Assembly (NCBI GenBank): GCA_002886105.1 | Contig: CP025776.1 | Location: 3,038,001 to 3,102,000 of the forward strand | Direction: 5' to 3' | Length of the DNA: 64,000 bases | Origin: Enterobacter sp. EA-1 | GTDB taxonomy: Bacteria; Pseudomonadota; Gammaproteobacteria; Enterobacterales; Enterobacteriaceae | In this document: in pieces, positions 20,303-29,327 of the stretch | How positions within the stretch are numbered: position 1 is the first letter of the stretch | How the letters are laid out: each line of letters starts with the position of its first letter | The notes under the pieces: model-generated | Told to the model about the DNA's origin: nothing | Databases searched by the model: none | What the model saw: only the letters and a program-made list of their open reading frames with translations | Made by a program: the position numbers and the translations under genes

Positions 20303-20940
20303 TCAGGATTGCAGCGTGGCCGAGGCGCGCCGCGAAACCCACAAAAATCAGGCCGATCAGGGAATTCCCCAGTGCGGGTTAATTTTGCCGTGTCTTCACC
20401 CATTGCGTGACATAGGAACCGGGAAACAATCAGGAAACTGGAAATAGCAGACGCTGATGATTTCCAGCGTACTGGCAAGAATGAAGAAAGCAGTTCGGCG
20501 GGTATAAGTAATGTCGATAAATTGCACAAAAACGACACGTAAAACAGGATGGCTTTCGGGTTCGTCAGGCTCAGCACCAGCGAGCGTTTGAAAATATCGC
20601 CTTTATGCACGTCATGCGCCCCCGCTTCCCGCACCTTGCGCACAAAGGTGCTGTACAGCATTTTGATGCCGAGGTAGAGAAGATAAAACGCCCCCAGATA
20701 ACGGATAATATTGAACAGCACGGGTGTGGTTTTGATAAGCGTAGCGACTCCCGCATACGCGAGGAACATCAATACCGCATCACCGATAAACACGCCGCTC
20801 GCCGCGACATAACCTTTTTCAACCCACCTGCGATGCTGGTCTTCAACACGAAGAAGGTATTCGGTCCCGGCACCGGGGATGATAAAAATAGCGCCAATAA
20901 AATAGGACCAGTAACTGATAACTCCATACTCGGCAAACAC
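20303..20940 (-). CDS. leuE: Leucine exporter LeuE (YeaS)
   Basis: RhtB/LysE-family inner-membrane exporter of about 212 residues. The GTG start gives MFAEYGVISYWSYFIGAIFI, then, after indels, PGPNT and FVLKTSIAGG. Further on are SGVFIGDAVLMFLAYAGVAT, LIKTTPVLFNIIRYLGAFYL and SLTNPKAILFYVSF. The end GFAARLATLQS, read across an indel, equals E. coli LeuE. In E. coli it follows the yeaP-yoaJ group, as it does here after the inserted receptor genes. Lrp control is known for E. coli but not visible here. Confidence 0.85.
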
Positions 20941-21396
20941 ACATCCTCCTGGAAAAACACCACAACAACATAACCGGCGCTAACATACGCCATATGGCGG
21001 TGAACATAAAGCGCAGTGCGAAACCGGGAGGAGTGAAGCAGCACAGATGGCGGAAATGTATCACTGACGTCCTTTCATATGTTCTGGCTTTTCCTGCCAT
21101 GCATTGAGTTTTTTGAAGGATAATTGGCAGGAAAATGTTACGTCACAATCAATCTGCCTAAAGAAAGGTAAGCCGTGAACACTCATATCAGTAATGATGA
21201 TCTGGATCATTGAGTGCTTTAACAATTGATGAGATTAGTTATTTTCAACGTATTAAATTCACAGCACAAGAGATAGAGAAACGAAGTATTTAATTATTCG
21301 CTCACGACTGAAATAAAAGTATCAATCGGTTTGTTATCTGCAAAGCGGAATCATTGATTCTCTTTGAGTGGCGGCACTCTAAGGTTACGGGTAAAA
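20941..21396. other. Gap upstream of leuE and the restriction-related gene
   Basis: About 450 bases between divergent genes. The frames here are short shadows. The right half becomes AT-rich. I see no RNA gene or clear regulatory motif. Confidence 0.35.
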
Positions 21397-22545
21397 ATGG
21401 AAAACTTCAAGCTAAGACTAAAAAATCATATTGAGCATGTCAAAACGTTGGTATCCATTGCACGACCGAAGAAACAACGAAACAAGCACTGATCCTCCCC
21501 TTTTTAGATATTCTGGGCTTTAACTCATATGATCCACAAAAAGTACGAGCTGAGTATGGTGCTGATTTTCCTGGAGTAAAAAGCAGGTGAGCGGGTCGAT
21601 TACGCTCTTTTCTGCCGGTGTGCCCGTAATGTTTATTGAGGCAAAACCTTACAAAGAGAAAATTGATAACCACTGCCCCCAATTATCCCGCTACTTTAAC
21701 TGCACTCCCGAAGTCACGATATCCGCAATTACTAATGGGCAGAATGGCGTTTTTTACTGATTTACAGGAAAAAACATTATGGATCCGACGCCCTTCCTCA
21801 GAATTAGTATGGATGACATAACCGATGCTGATGCAGAGCAACTATTCAGGTTTCGACATGATAAATTCAAGCCCGAAGCGCTTCACCCTTGCGGAAGAGA
21901 GTGTATATATCTCTTCATTCTCAAAAGTTATCAGCTCAAGTTTAAAAAGATGTTGATTCTGAATTCGTGAGATACGTGGCTTCCCGCGCGAATATTGGTC
22001 GACAGCTCAATCAGCGATTCATTGACTCAATCACACCGCTGGTCAGAGAAGCTGTCCAGCGCTCAGTAAGTGCAATGGTTGTTTCTGGTTTGTCGGCGCA
22101 CCAGCCAATCAGAGAAGAGTTAGCAAGCCGGGGGAATAGATGAAGCCATATCTATTGATGAGAAAGCAGATCATATTGATCCGGACAATCCCAACATTAT
22201 CACAACCCATAACGAACGCTCATTGCTTGGAAAAAATAGTCTCCATTATTGGTCCCGAAAAGATCTTCAACCTAAGGATACCGAGTCGTACTCAGTATTC
22301 TTTATCAAGGAAAACAAACAGGTGGATAGTCCGCTATTATGATAAGAAGAGTCGTTCTTCTATACAATTACCGATTGAATTGACGCCAATTGCGCTCAAT
22401 GAAGTCTCCGAGGGCAGGTCTGGAGCATGATGGAACCAGAATTTATCTCGATCGCCCGGAAGATGTGCTAAGGATATCAGGTCTGATCCTCGATTCATTT
22501 CAGTATGTGATAAATGACGAGAATTTTAAAAAAGAAAAAACTTAA
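21397..22545 (+). CDS. Orphan type I restriction R-subunit N-terminal (HSDR_N) protein
   Basis: About 380 residues across several frameshifts. The N-terminus MENFKLRLKNHIEHVKT leads to QALILPFLDILGFNSYDPQK and VRAEYGADFPGVK, then MFIEAKPYKEKID, the nuclease core (D...E-x-K) of the HSDR_N family, followed by CPQLSRYFNCTPEVTISAIT. The C-terminal part (KTNRWIVRYYDKKSRS and ALNEVS) is a separate small domain. No helicase, HsdM or HsdS gene is adjacent. AT-rich composition suggests acquisition. It may be a solitary defence nuclease or a remnant. Confidence 0.65.
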
Positions 22546-22564
22546 CGCTTAAACACCTTCATTA

Positions 22565-22588
22565 AATCCCGCCACGTGCGGGATTTTT
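22565..22588 (+). terminator. Terminator after the HSDR_N gene
   Basis: Stem AATCCCGC / GCGGGATT followed by a T-run. Confidence 0.8.
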
Positions 22589-22713
22589 GTACGAATCAGT
22601 AAAAATCACACGACTAAAGATTATCACCATACAAAAACCTTTTATATCAAAAGTTAATATCATTATTTGCGAAACGGGACGACTTGCCAGTTGATTGGTC
22701 ACCCACTTGAATA

Positions 22714-22729
22714 CTGAGTGTATATACAG
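22714..22729 (+). promoter_or_regulatory. LexA (SOS) box upstream of the DinI-like gene
   Basis: CTGAGTGTATATACAG matches CTGT-N8-ACAG with one change, and the alternating TATATA centre is typical of strong LexA boxes. It lies 41 bases before the start codon, so the gene should be damage-inducible. Confidence 0.75.
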
Positions 22730-22769
22730 TATAAATATGCGGTTAATTAACCAGTAAAAGGAATCATCG

Positions 22770-23009
22770 ATGTTTGTTGAGCTAATCTATGACAAGCGTA
22801 ATGTTGAAGGATTACCGGGTGCGAAAGAAATTATCCTTAGCGAGCTGACCAAACGCGTGCAACGCCTCTTTCCTGATGCTGAAGTGCGTGTTAAGCCGAT
22901 GCAGGCAAACGGTCTGAACAGCGATGCCAGTAAGAACGATCGCGAAAAGCTGAACCGGATGCTTGAAGAGATGTTCGACGAGTCGGATATGTGGCTTGTC
23001 CGAGAATAA
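22770..23009 (+). CDS. DinI/MsgA-like SOS protein
   Basis: Intact 79-residue frame, MFVELIYDKRNVEGLPGAKE at the start and FDESDMWLVRE at the acidic end. DinI family members bind RecA filaments and modulate SOS; the sequence is closer to Salmonella MsgA than to E. coli DinI. AAAGGAATC precedes the ATG, and a LexA box lies just upstream. It sits next to a GAF-EAL gene transcribed in the same direction, with 136 bases between. Confidence 0.8.
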   Translation: MFVELIYDKRNVEGLPGAKEIILSELTKRVQRLFPDAEVRVKPMQANGLNSDASKNDREKLNRMLEEMFDESDMWLVRE

Positions 23010-23145
23010 CGCTGTTCGACAGGCAAAATACGCGCGGGTTTCAATACTATCATGAAGGTTATGTAAATTTCAGACGAGTGACGTTTCAAGCGATAACGGC
23101 ACGCAGAGAATCAGTAACACCAACATCACGTGATGGGAGAATGCC

Positions 23146-24910
23146 ATGTTCAGCGGACTCAGCACCAACGAAACCCAACGGCTTGCCGCACTGGAATTGC
23201 TCAAACGCGAAGATAAAGAGCGCGACAACGTGCTGGGTGAGTTTGCTGAATTTGCGCGCCGGTTAATGGGCGTTTCCGGTTGTTTCGTCACAATTATTGA
23301 TGACGCATTTCAATACATCAAATACGTGAACAACGTCCCCTTACTTGCCGGGTGCGTGCCGCTTGGAAGAAACAATGTGCCGCCATTCTCTGTCTCTGGA
23401 TCAGCCGGTTATCTGCCCGGATGCCCGTCAGGATGCTCGTTTTTCGGAACATCCAGTAGTACAAAACGGCACGGTCATTTTTTATGCCGTCGCGCCAATA
23501 AAAACCCGTGAAGGGCATACATTAGGTACGCTATGTCTGAGTGAGTCTTCCGCGGTTACCCCTTCCCGCGAACAGATCGATGATTTCTTGCGCATTACTG
23601 AATTCACCGCGGCTTACCTTGAGTGCTGGTACTCCGTGGGAAAATAGACGCCTTAACGTATCTGCCGAACCGGCAAACATTGCTCAAAGAAATTGAACGT
23701 ATTGCTGCCAGAGCGACACCCGAAGAGTACACGCTCATCCTGTTTGACTGCATTGATATGTCCGGGCATATGAGCTCTCGCGCTACCTTGGCCTTACGGC
23801 AGTTGAAAGCATGCTGAAAAGTTTTGCCACGTTATTGCAGGTACGCCTCGGGCTTGACGCGGGGTTAACGCTTTATGCTTTCTCTACAGGGCGCTATGCC
23901 ATTTTGGTGAAAAGAGCCTGTCTGCCCCGCTGCTGGATAAAGCCGCTCATTTGACACAAACCCACGCCAGAATTACCGGCGATATCGAAATTCCGCTGAA
24001 AACACACGCCGGGTTTATTCACTTTGTACCAGCCAGACGGACGGGCAGGACACGTTACGTCAGGCCATCAGCGCTGCACGAAGCAATACGTCAGGATATT
24101 CCGCTTCACGCATTCGACCCGGAGATGGATCAAAAACGGAACCACGATTTCAGGATGCTGTACGACCTGGGCGAAGCAATAAAGTCGGATGAGCAACTTT
24201 ACCACCGGGTTTACCAACCGAAGATCAGTTTGCATACCGGAACAACCGTAGGCGTAGAAGCACTCTTACGCTGGGAGCATCCGGTGCTCGGGAATATTCC
24301 TCCCGCAACGCTAGTTCGCCGAACGCACCAGCCTGATGGCGGGGCTGACGCAGTGGGTTGTGGACAGGGCCATTAAACAGCTCGTCGAATGGCGACAAAA
24401 CAACATCGCGATGCCGATCTCGGTCAATGTCTCCGTCAGTGATTTGTCAAAACCCGGTTTTGCGGATGCGCTTGAAGAAAAAATCTTCAGGGCCAGTCTG
24501 ACTACCGCCGACCTGCGGGTTGAATGCCTTGAAACCGAAAAAGTGCTGGAAAGCCCGATCGCCCTTGATGAGCTGGACATGCTCAAAGTCCGCGGGTTTA
24601 AAATTCTGCTCGATGACTTCGGTGCAGGTTATAGCAATAGCTACTTGCGAAAAATCCCTATCGATATTATCAAAATTGACCGCTCATTAATCAGCCGGGT
24701 GGCCAATGACAAAGGCAGCCAGATCATCGCTAAAAATATTATCAGTATGCTGAAAGAGCTGGATTATATCGTCCTTGCCGAAGGTGTTGAGGATGCAGAA
24801 ACCGCAGAAATATTGAAGGATTTTGGCTGTGACGAAGCACAGGGTTACTATTTTTCCAGCCGCTTCACCCGACGATGATCGGCACCGGGTTGAGCTCGTC
24901 CCCGCAATAA
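23146..24910 (+). CDS. GAF - degenerate GGDEF - EAL phosphodiesterase, copy 2
   Basis: Paralogue of the protein at 13033. It starts MFSGLSTNETQRLAALELLK. GAF: LMGVSGCFVTIIDDAFQYIK and HTLGTLCLSE. The middle domain has DALTYLPNRQTLLKEIERIA but STGRYAILV in place of GGDEF, so it is probably inactive as a cyclase. EAL: GVEALLRWEHP, SVNVSVSDLSKPGFADALEE, LRVECLETEKVLESP, ILLDDFGAGYSN, IDRSLI and LAEGVE. An indel near 24860 decides between stops at 24878 and 24910; I prefer 24910 by analogy with copy 1. A terminator follows directly. Confidence 0.8.
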
Positions 24911-24916
24911 AATAAT

Positions 24917-24936
24917 AAGGCCACGGTGGTGGCCTT
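24917..24936 (+). terminator. Terminator after GAF-EAL copy 2
   Basis: Perfect stem AAGGCCAC / GTGGCCTT with a four-base loop. Confidence 0.7.
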
Positions 24937-25086
24937 GTACTATGTTGGTTTTATCTGCACTGTGCCTGTTCCCGTAAACAGACTGTCTTACAATCGTTCA
25001 GGCTAATTTCAAAATTCCTGCACATTTATACATCACTATAGGCGACCCGATGAGGAATTAGCCTCTTTTGTAGGGAGGAATACAAG

Positions 25087-25486
25087 ATGAAACCGATGAA
25101 AAGACTGGCGATTGCTATCACATTGTTTGCGGCCGGCTCAGCCACAGCCCTTGCCGAGCCAGTTTTCAGCCGCATGGCGGGCATGGTTTTCCTGATGGAG
25201 GACGCCGGGATGATATCCCCCGTCCAGTGACAGGTTCAGCATTCTTCCGGACATTGCCACTACAGTATTGCTGGGTGGATTAACCTACTATCTGGTGAAC
25301 GGTATTTACTACCAAAGACAGGGTACACAGTATGTGGTGGTTGAAAAACCGTCATCCACGCCCTCCCCATCGGGTGCACAGGTGCTGGACTTTAACGGTA
25401 AACGCTATTACGTGCGTGACGGTCATTATTATGCGCGCGATATTGATGGCAACTATTTTGAAGTTCCGCGACCGAACGGGCTCTGA
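25087..25486 (+). CDS. Exported DUF6515-like protein
   Basis: About 133 residues. MKPMKRLAIAITLFAAGSAT with ALAEP is a signal peptide. After frameshifts comes a hydrophobic VLLGGLTYYLVNGIYY, then tandem Tyr-rich segments QGTQYVVVEKP and DFNGKRYYVRDGHYYARDID, ending FEVPRPNGL. The repeated YY-V-x-G-x-YY pattern is typical of the small envelope proteins grouped under DUF6515. GGGAGGA precedes the ATG. Function unknown. Confidence 0.6.
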
Positions 25487-25493
25487 CTATTCC

Positions 25494-25521
25494 GTAACGG
25501 CGCGGGTTTCGGCGCCGTTAC
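25494..25521 (+). terminator. Terminator after the exported protein gene
   Basis: Perfect 10-bp stem GTAACGGCGC / GCGCCGTTAC with an eight-base loop. Confidence 0.65.
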
Positions 25522-25574
25522 AAAACGTATATTTGTAAGGCATTTTCATCGTCTCCCGGCCCGGAACTCGGAAA

Positions 25575-25594
25575 AACCTGCCCGTGGGCAGGTT
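25575..25594 (-). terminator. Terminator for the small exported protein gene
   Basis: Stem AACCTGCCC / GGGCAGGTT; read on the minus strand it is followed by TTT. It lies immediately after the stop codon at 25596. Confidence 0.7.
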
Positions 25595-25595
25595 G

Positions 25596-25835
25596 TTAAT
25601 AGCGGGCATTAATGAAATTGAAGCTTTCAACTTTGGAGTCTGCGGAAGAATTGCTCAGTTGATTCCCGGACGTGCTCATCGGGGTTTTCGGCAATATCCC
25701 CCCTCCACCTGACGAATGCCGGACATAACTACTGTGCCCATGTATCAACGCTGGAGAAGACCCTACAGAGCCAGCAACTGAACAAAATGACAGAAACAAC
25801 AAAAACCACGCCGTTCTCAACGATTTACCCATCAT
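25596..25835 (-). CDS. Small exported hypothetical protein, 79 residues
   Basis: Intact frame. The first 26 residues (MMGKSLRTAWFLLFLSFCSV, then AGSVGSSPA) form a signal peptide; the rest is Ser/Gly-rich and ends FNFINARY. A terminator directly after the stop supports it as a real gene. No family recognised. It is the last native gene before the duplicated icd end. Confidence 0.5.
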   Translation of the reverse strand: MMGKSLRTAWFLLFLSFCSVAGSVGSSPALIHGHSSYVRHSSGGGGILPKTPMSTSGNQLSNSSADSKVESFNFINARY

Positions 25836-25992
25836 TCACAATCCATGCGTTGTTGATATCGAAAACATATTGGCTCAGTCAACGTAAAATGCGGTATGTG
25901 ATGATTAAACCTATCCAGGAAGCTGTGAACAGCTGCATATCCGTTCATGATCACAGGTCACGAAAACGCATCATAAAAAACGGGAACCAAAA

Positions 25993-26064
25993 GGCGGATG
26001 ACATGTTCGCGCTCATCGCGTCGCCAAACTCTCAGCATTTCAGCAGATTAGCGCCTTCCATCAG
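25993..26064 (-). repeat. Duplicated 3' end of icd (attachment-site copy)
   Basis: 72 bases matching 36613-36684 with five mismatches. It contains the last 20 or so codons of icd (core TCGCGTCGCCAAACTCT on the plus strand). Similarity stops beyond 26064. The icd terminator start (AAAAAACGGGAACC) is also kept just outside, but its hairpin is deleted. Phages such as e14 and P21 integrate into the icd 3' end and leave exactly such a fragment at the far side. Confidence 0.85.
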
Positions 26065-26117
26065 GATGAATGAGCCTCATGGACATCAACTGAACCCGAA
26101 GAACAAAGAGATAGTTA

Positions 26118-26549
26118 TCAACCTGTTCTTCGGTTAAAGGGAAACAGGGCGAAAGATTGTGTAGCACAACGTATTGGTTCATAGCGTTTATTTTTTTGTT
26201 CTTGTTTTGGTGAGGGATTATGGTTATCAAATAAGGGACTGGCATGTAATAAAAGAACCAACTGTGTTTGCCGGTACTCAATGATTTTCTGAATACTATC
26301 TGAGCGAGTAATGTCCACCGGTGACAAGAATAATATCGGCTTCATCGGCTACGGCCTGCCAGTTATCCTGAATCCAGCATGGAAACTTTCTTGCCAGCAG
26401 GTTTGCACTTTCAGAATCGCCAGCGGAAAGAAAAAACGTGCGCATGAGGGTAAAGGCGGAACAATTCGACCGGGGAAGGTTTCCGTCAGATCATTTATCC
26501 CAAGGATGCCTATTCGCACCATATCGCCACCTTTTGCCGTTAAGCTCAT
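26118..26549 (-). pseudogene. Remnant of an NAD(P)-binding reductase-like protein
   Basis: The frame starting MSLTAKGGDMVRIGILGIND shows an N-terminal Rossmann-like strand (RIGILGINDLTE). Read across shifts it continues with LLARKFPCWIQDNWQAVADE and ADIILVTGG, like the N-terminal domain of ProC-type or F420-dependent-type reductases. The remainder, to about 26118, carries no catalytic domain. It lies directly inside the element's left end and seems truncated by the recombination. Identification is weak. Confidence 0.35.
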
Positions 26550-26604
26550 TTAAAATAAACAATGTTGTTCTCGCTGATAACGCGAGTGAGCGCCTTACCC
26601 GGAT

Positions 26605-27434
26605 TTATTTGCCATTTCGCCGTAATGAAGATTGCCAGCCACCGCCCAACGCCCTGAATGCCGCCACTGCTGCACGGGCTGATTCTGTCTGCGCCTGCGC
26701 TCTTGCATCGGAAGCCTCCGGTACTGTTGCCTTTACCTGTGCCAGTGCACCTTCTGTCTGATGGACCTGATATTCTGGTGCCAGCCCTTTGCTGTGCAAC
26801 AGCTGAATTTTTCCAGCAGCAGCTGTTGTGTGATGACCTGTTTATTCGCAATATCCAGACGGGTCTGTAATCCACGCTGGTGATATAGATATCCGCAGTT
26901 TGCGCTGCGACAGCAAGACGTGCTGCGGCGACATCCGCCTCCGAAGCCCTGGTAATCGGCCAGTGCAGCCTGACGAGCACGACGCAGGCCGCCAAACAGA
27001 TCGAATTCCCAGCTTGCATTGAGATCGGTTTCATATGAATTGCCGTAGCGATTATAATCCGGCGTTGAACTGACCACCTGACCCAATGGTGTTTCAACCG
27101 ACTGCCTGGCGCGCGCCGCTTGCCCACTGACACTTCCGTAAGGTAGCAGTGCCGCTGTTGCGGCTCCGGAGCACGGGTCTGTACCATTCTGGCGGAGGCA
27201 CTGGGCGAGATCGAGGTTTTGCGCGAGCGCATCTGAAACTAACTGACTTAATAGGGGATCGCCGAAGCCCTCCCACCATGTTGCGACACGGGCGGGTTCG
27301 GATACTCTGCGCTGCGATAGCGCCTGATAGTGTTCCGCAACGGGTACCTCAGGGCGAGAATAGTCTGGTCCGACGGTACAGCCTGCAAGAATGCAGGCAC
27401 TGACTATCAGTACAAGAGTACGTAGGGGAAACAT
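26605..27434 (-). pseudogene. NodT-type outer-membrane efflux lipoprotein with internal deletion
   Basis: Outer-membrane channel partner of an RND pump. MFPLRTLVLIVSACILAGCT is a lipoprotein signal (LAGC). TVGPDYSRPEVPVAEHYQAL, WWEGFGDPLLSQLVSDALAQ and NASWEFDLFGGLRRARQAAL are standard NodT-family parts, and SARAAVAAFRALGGGW is the family's C-terminal end. The region between (about 170 residues, including the second repeat's barrel) is missing: a family member is 460-480 residues, this one about 275. It would not form a normal channel unless the gap is an assembly deletion. It is divergent from tetR. Confidence 0.75.
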
Positions 27435-27461
27435 GAATAACCCTTGAGTGGAATTTAATTT

Positions 27462-27485
27462 GTGACCACATTACCAAATGGTCAC
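27462..27485. promoter_or_regulatory. Inverted-repeat operator between the OMF gene and tetR
   Basis: GTGACCA-N10-TGGTCAC, a perfect 7-bp inverted repeat 24 bases long, 28-40 bases from each divergent start. The same architecture recurs at 28141. It is the likely binding site of the TetR protein encoded next to it. Confidence 0.65.
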
Positions 27486-27524
27486 TCGTTGTCAATCGGG
27501 CTTCATTACGCTAAGCTGGAAAAA

Positions 27525-28137
27525 ATGACTAAACATATGAACGAAAACCCGTTACGAGGCCCTCGGATCATAGTGTCCGCGATCAAATTGTTGAGGCTGC
27601 CACTGAGCATTTCGGCCACTATGGTTATGAAAAAACGACCGTCTCCGACCTCGCTAAAGCGATAGGCTTTTCAAAGGCCTACATCTATAAATTTTCAATT
27701 CCAAGCAGGCAATCGGTGAAGTGATCTGCGCTAACCGGCTGGCAATGATCATGAACATTGTCAGCGCTGCAATTGCGGATGCGCCGACCGCTTCTGAAAA
27801 AATAAGGCGATTATTCAAAGGTCTGGTTGAATCCGGCAGCGATTTATTCTTTGAAGACCGTAAGCTGTACGACATCGCAGCGGTTGCCTCCCGTGAGAAA
27901 TGGCCTTCAACAGAAATTTATGAGCAACGCCTGCGGCAAGTCATTGTGCAAATCCTCCGGGGGAAGGGCGCCAGCGGGAGAGTTCGAAAGAAAAAACCCC
28001 TCTTGATGAAGCTGCGGAAGCCACTTATCTGGTCATTCGACCTTATGTCAGCCCGGTGCAGTTGCAGGATAACTGCCACAGCGGCGACAGATGTGGTGTT
28101 GTTGTCATCGCTGGTATTGAGGAGCCTGTCACCCTGA
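27525..28137 (+). CDS. TetR-family repressor of the RND efflux genes
   Basis: About 204 residues. The helix-turn-helix is intact when read over two indels: EHFGHYGYEKTTVSDLAKAI then GFSKAYIYKFF. The ligand domain follows (SEKIRRLFKGLVESGSDLFF, AVASREKWPSTEIYEQRLRQ) and the C-terminus reads SLVLRSLSP. It lies between a divergent outer-membrane factor gene and the membrane-fusion/RND genes, with a matching 24-bp inverted repeat on each side, so it probably controls both and itself. Confidence 0.8.
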
Positions 28138-28140
28138 GTT

Positions 28141-28164
28141 GTGACTGTTGACAAAATTGGTCAC
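28141..28164 (+). promoter_or_regulatory. Second operator, overlapping the RND operon promoter
   Basis: GTGACTG-N10-TGGTCAC, the same 24-base layout as at 27462 with a two-base change in the left arm. A TTGACA -35-like hexamer lies inside the spacer, so binding would block transcription of the downstream efflux genes. Confidence 0.6.
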
Positions 28165-28212
28165 TAGTTTGAGAATGCGGATCCTGTCCTGTTAAAATGA
28201 ATAAGGGTACCC

Positions 28213-29327
28213 ATGCTCAGGCTTAAACCTGTCACCTTTGCTGTCTGCCTGTTGCCGTTTGCCCTTGTGGCCTGCGGCGACGCGTCCGATAACAGTGATC
28301 CTCGCAGTCTGCCACCTCTCGTCAGGTCTGCAACTGCGATGAACGCAAGCGATTATTCCCGCGCTTTCACGGGCGTGGTCGTTGCACGAATTCAGAGCGA
28401 CCTTGGTTTCCAGGGTGCAAGGCAAAATTCTGGAACGCCTCGTCGATACCGGTCAGACCGTGAAACGTGGCCAGCCATTAATGCGTCTGGATCCCCGTGG
28501 ATCTGAGCCTGCAGGCTCAGGCTCAGCAACAGGCTGTCGCCGCAGCAAAAGCGCGCGCGCCCGACAGACAGCAGACGACGAATCGCGATATCGCGGTCTG
28601 GTCACTACCGGAGCCGTATCGGCATCCGCTTACGATCAGATTAAGGCCGCGGCAGATACGGCCGGGGGCTGATCTTAGTGCCGCCCGGTGCGCAGGCGAA
28701 TGTGGCGCAAAACGCCATAAGCTACACAGTCCGGCGGCTGATGTCGACGGGGTGGTCGTGGATACGCTCGCTGAACCGGGTCAGGTTGTCAGTGCCGGAC
28801 AACCGGTTATCAGGCTTGCCAGAGCCGGGCAGCGCGAAGCGGTCGTCCAGTTACCTGAGACGTTACGCCCGTCCGTAGGAAGCCGAGGCACAGGCTTCTC
28901 TCTACGGCAGCGATAAACAGCCCGTTTCCGCGACACTACGGTTACTCTCTGATGCCGCCGACCCGCTGACGCGCACGTTTGAGGCACGATATGTGCTCGA
29001 CGGCCCATTGTCTGGCGCCCCCCGGGGTCCACTGTCACCATCTCTATTGCGCAGAGCAGAGCATCTCAGCCGTTGCTGCAGGTGCCTTTAGCCGCCGTTT
29101 TTGACGCGGGTAAAGGCCCGGGCGTCTGAGCATTTCAGGCACGCCTGCCAAAGTGACATGGCGGCCCGTGCAGGTAGTAAGCACTGGGGGATGAGTCGGC
29201 AAGTGTAACCGGTAGCCTTAAGCACGGTGAGCAGGTTGTGGCGCTGGGAGCCCATTTGCTGCATGAAGGTGAGACTGTCCGGCTGGCGAAGCAAAGCGAC
29301 GATAGTGCTGCCGGGAGCCGTCCATGA
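28213..29327 (+). CDS. RND efflux membrane-fusion lipoprotein
   Basis: Periplasmic adaptor of about 370 residues linking the pump to an outer-membrane channel. MLRLKPVTFAVCLLPFALVA followed by CGD is a lipoprotein signal. The lipoyl half-motif VQGKILERLVDTGQTVKRGQ and LMRLDPVDLSLQAQAQ lead to the coiled hairpin, then the second lipoyl half DGVVVDTLAEPGQVVSAGQP and the beta-barrel region. The stop overlaps the RND ATG (ATGA). Many indels. It is the first gene of the MFP-RND-SDR operon. Confidence 0.85.

Noticed and set aside
26546-27232. Open frame of 228 codons on the minus strand
   Set aside because: Shifted frame of the outer-membrane factor gene; it lacks any family motif of its own.
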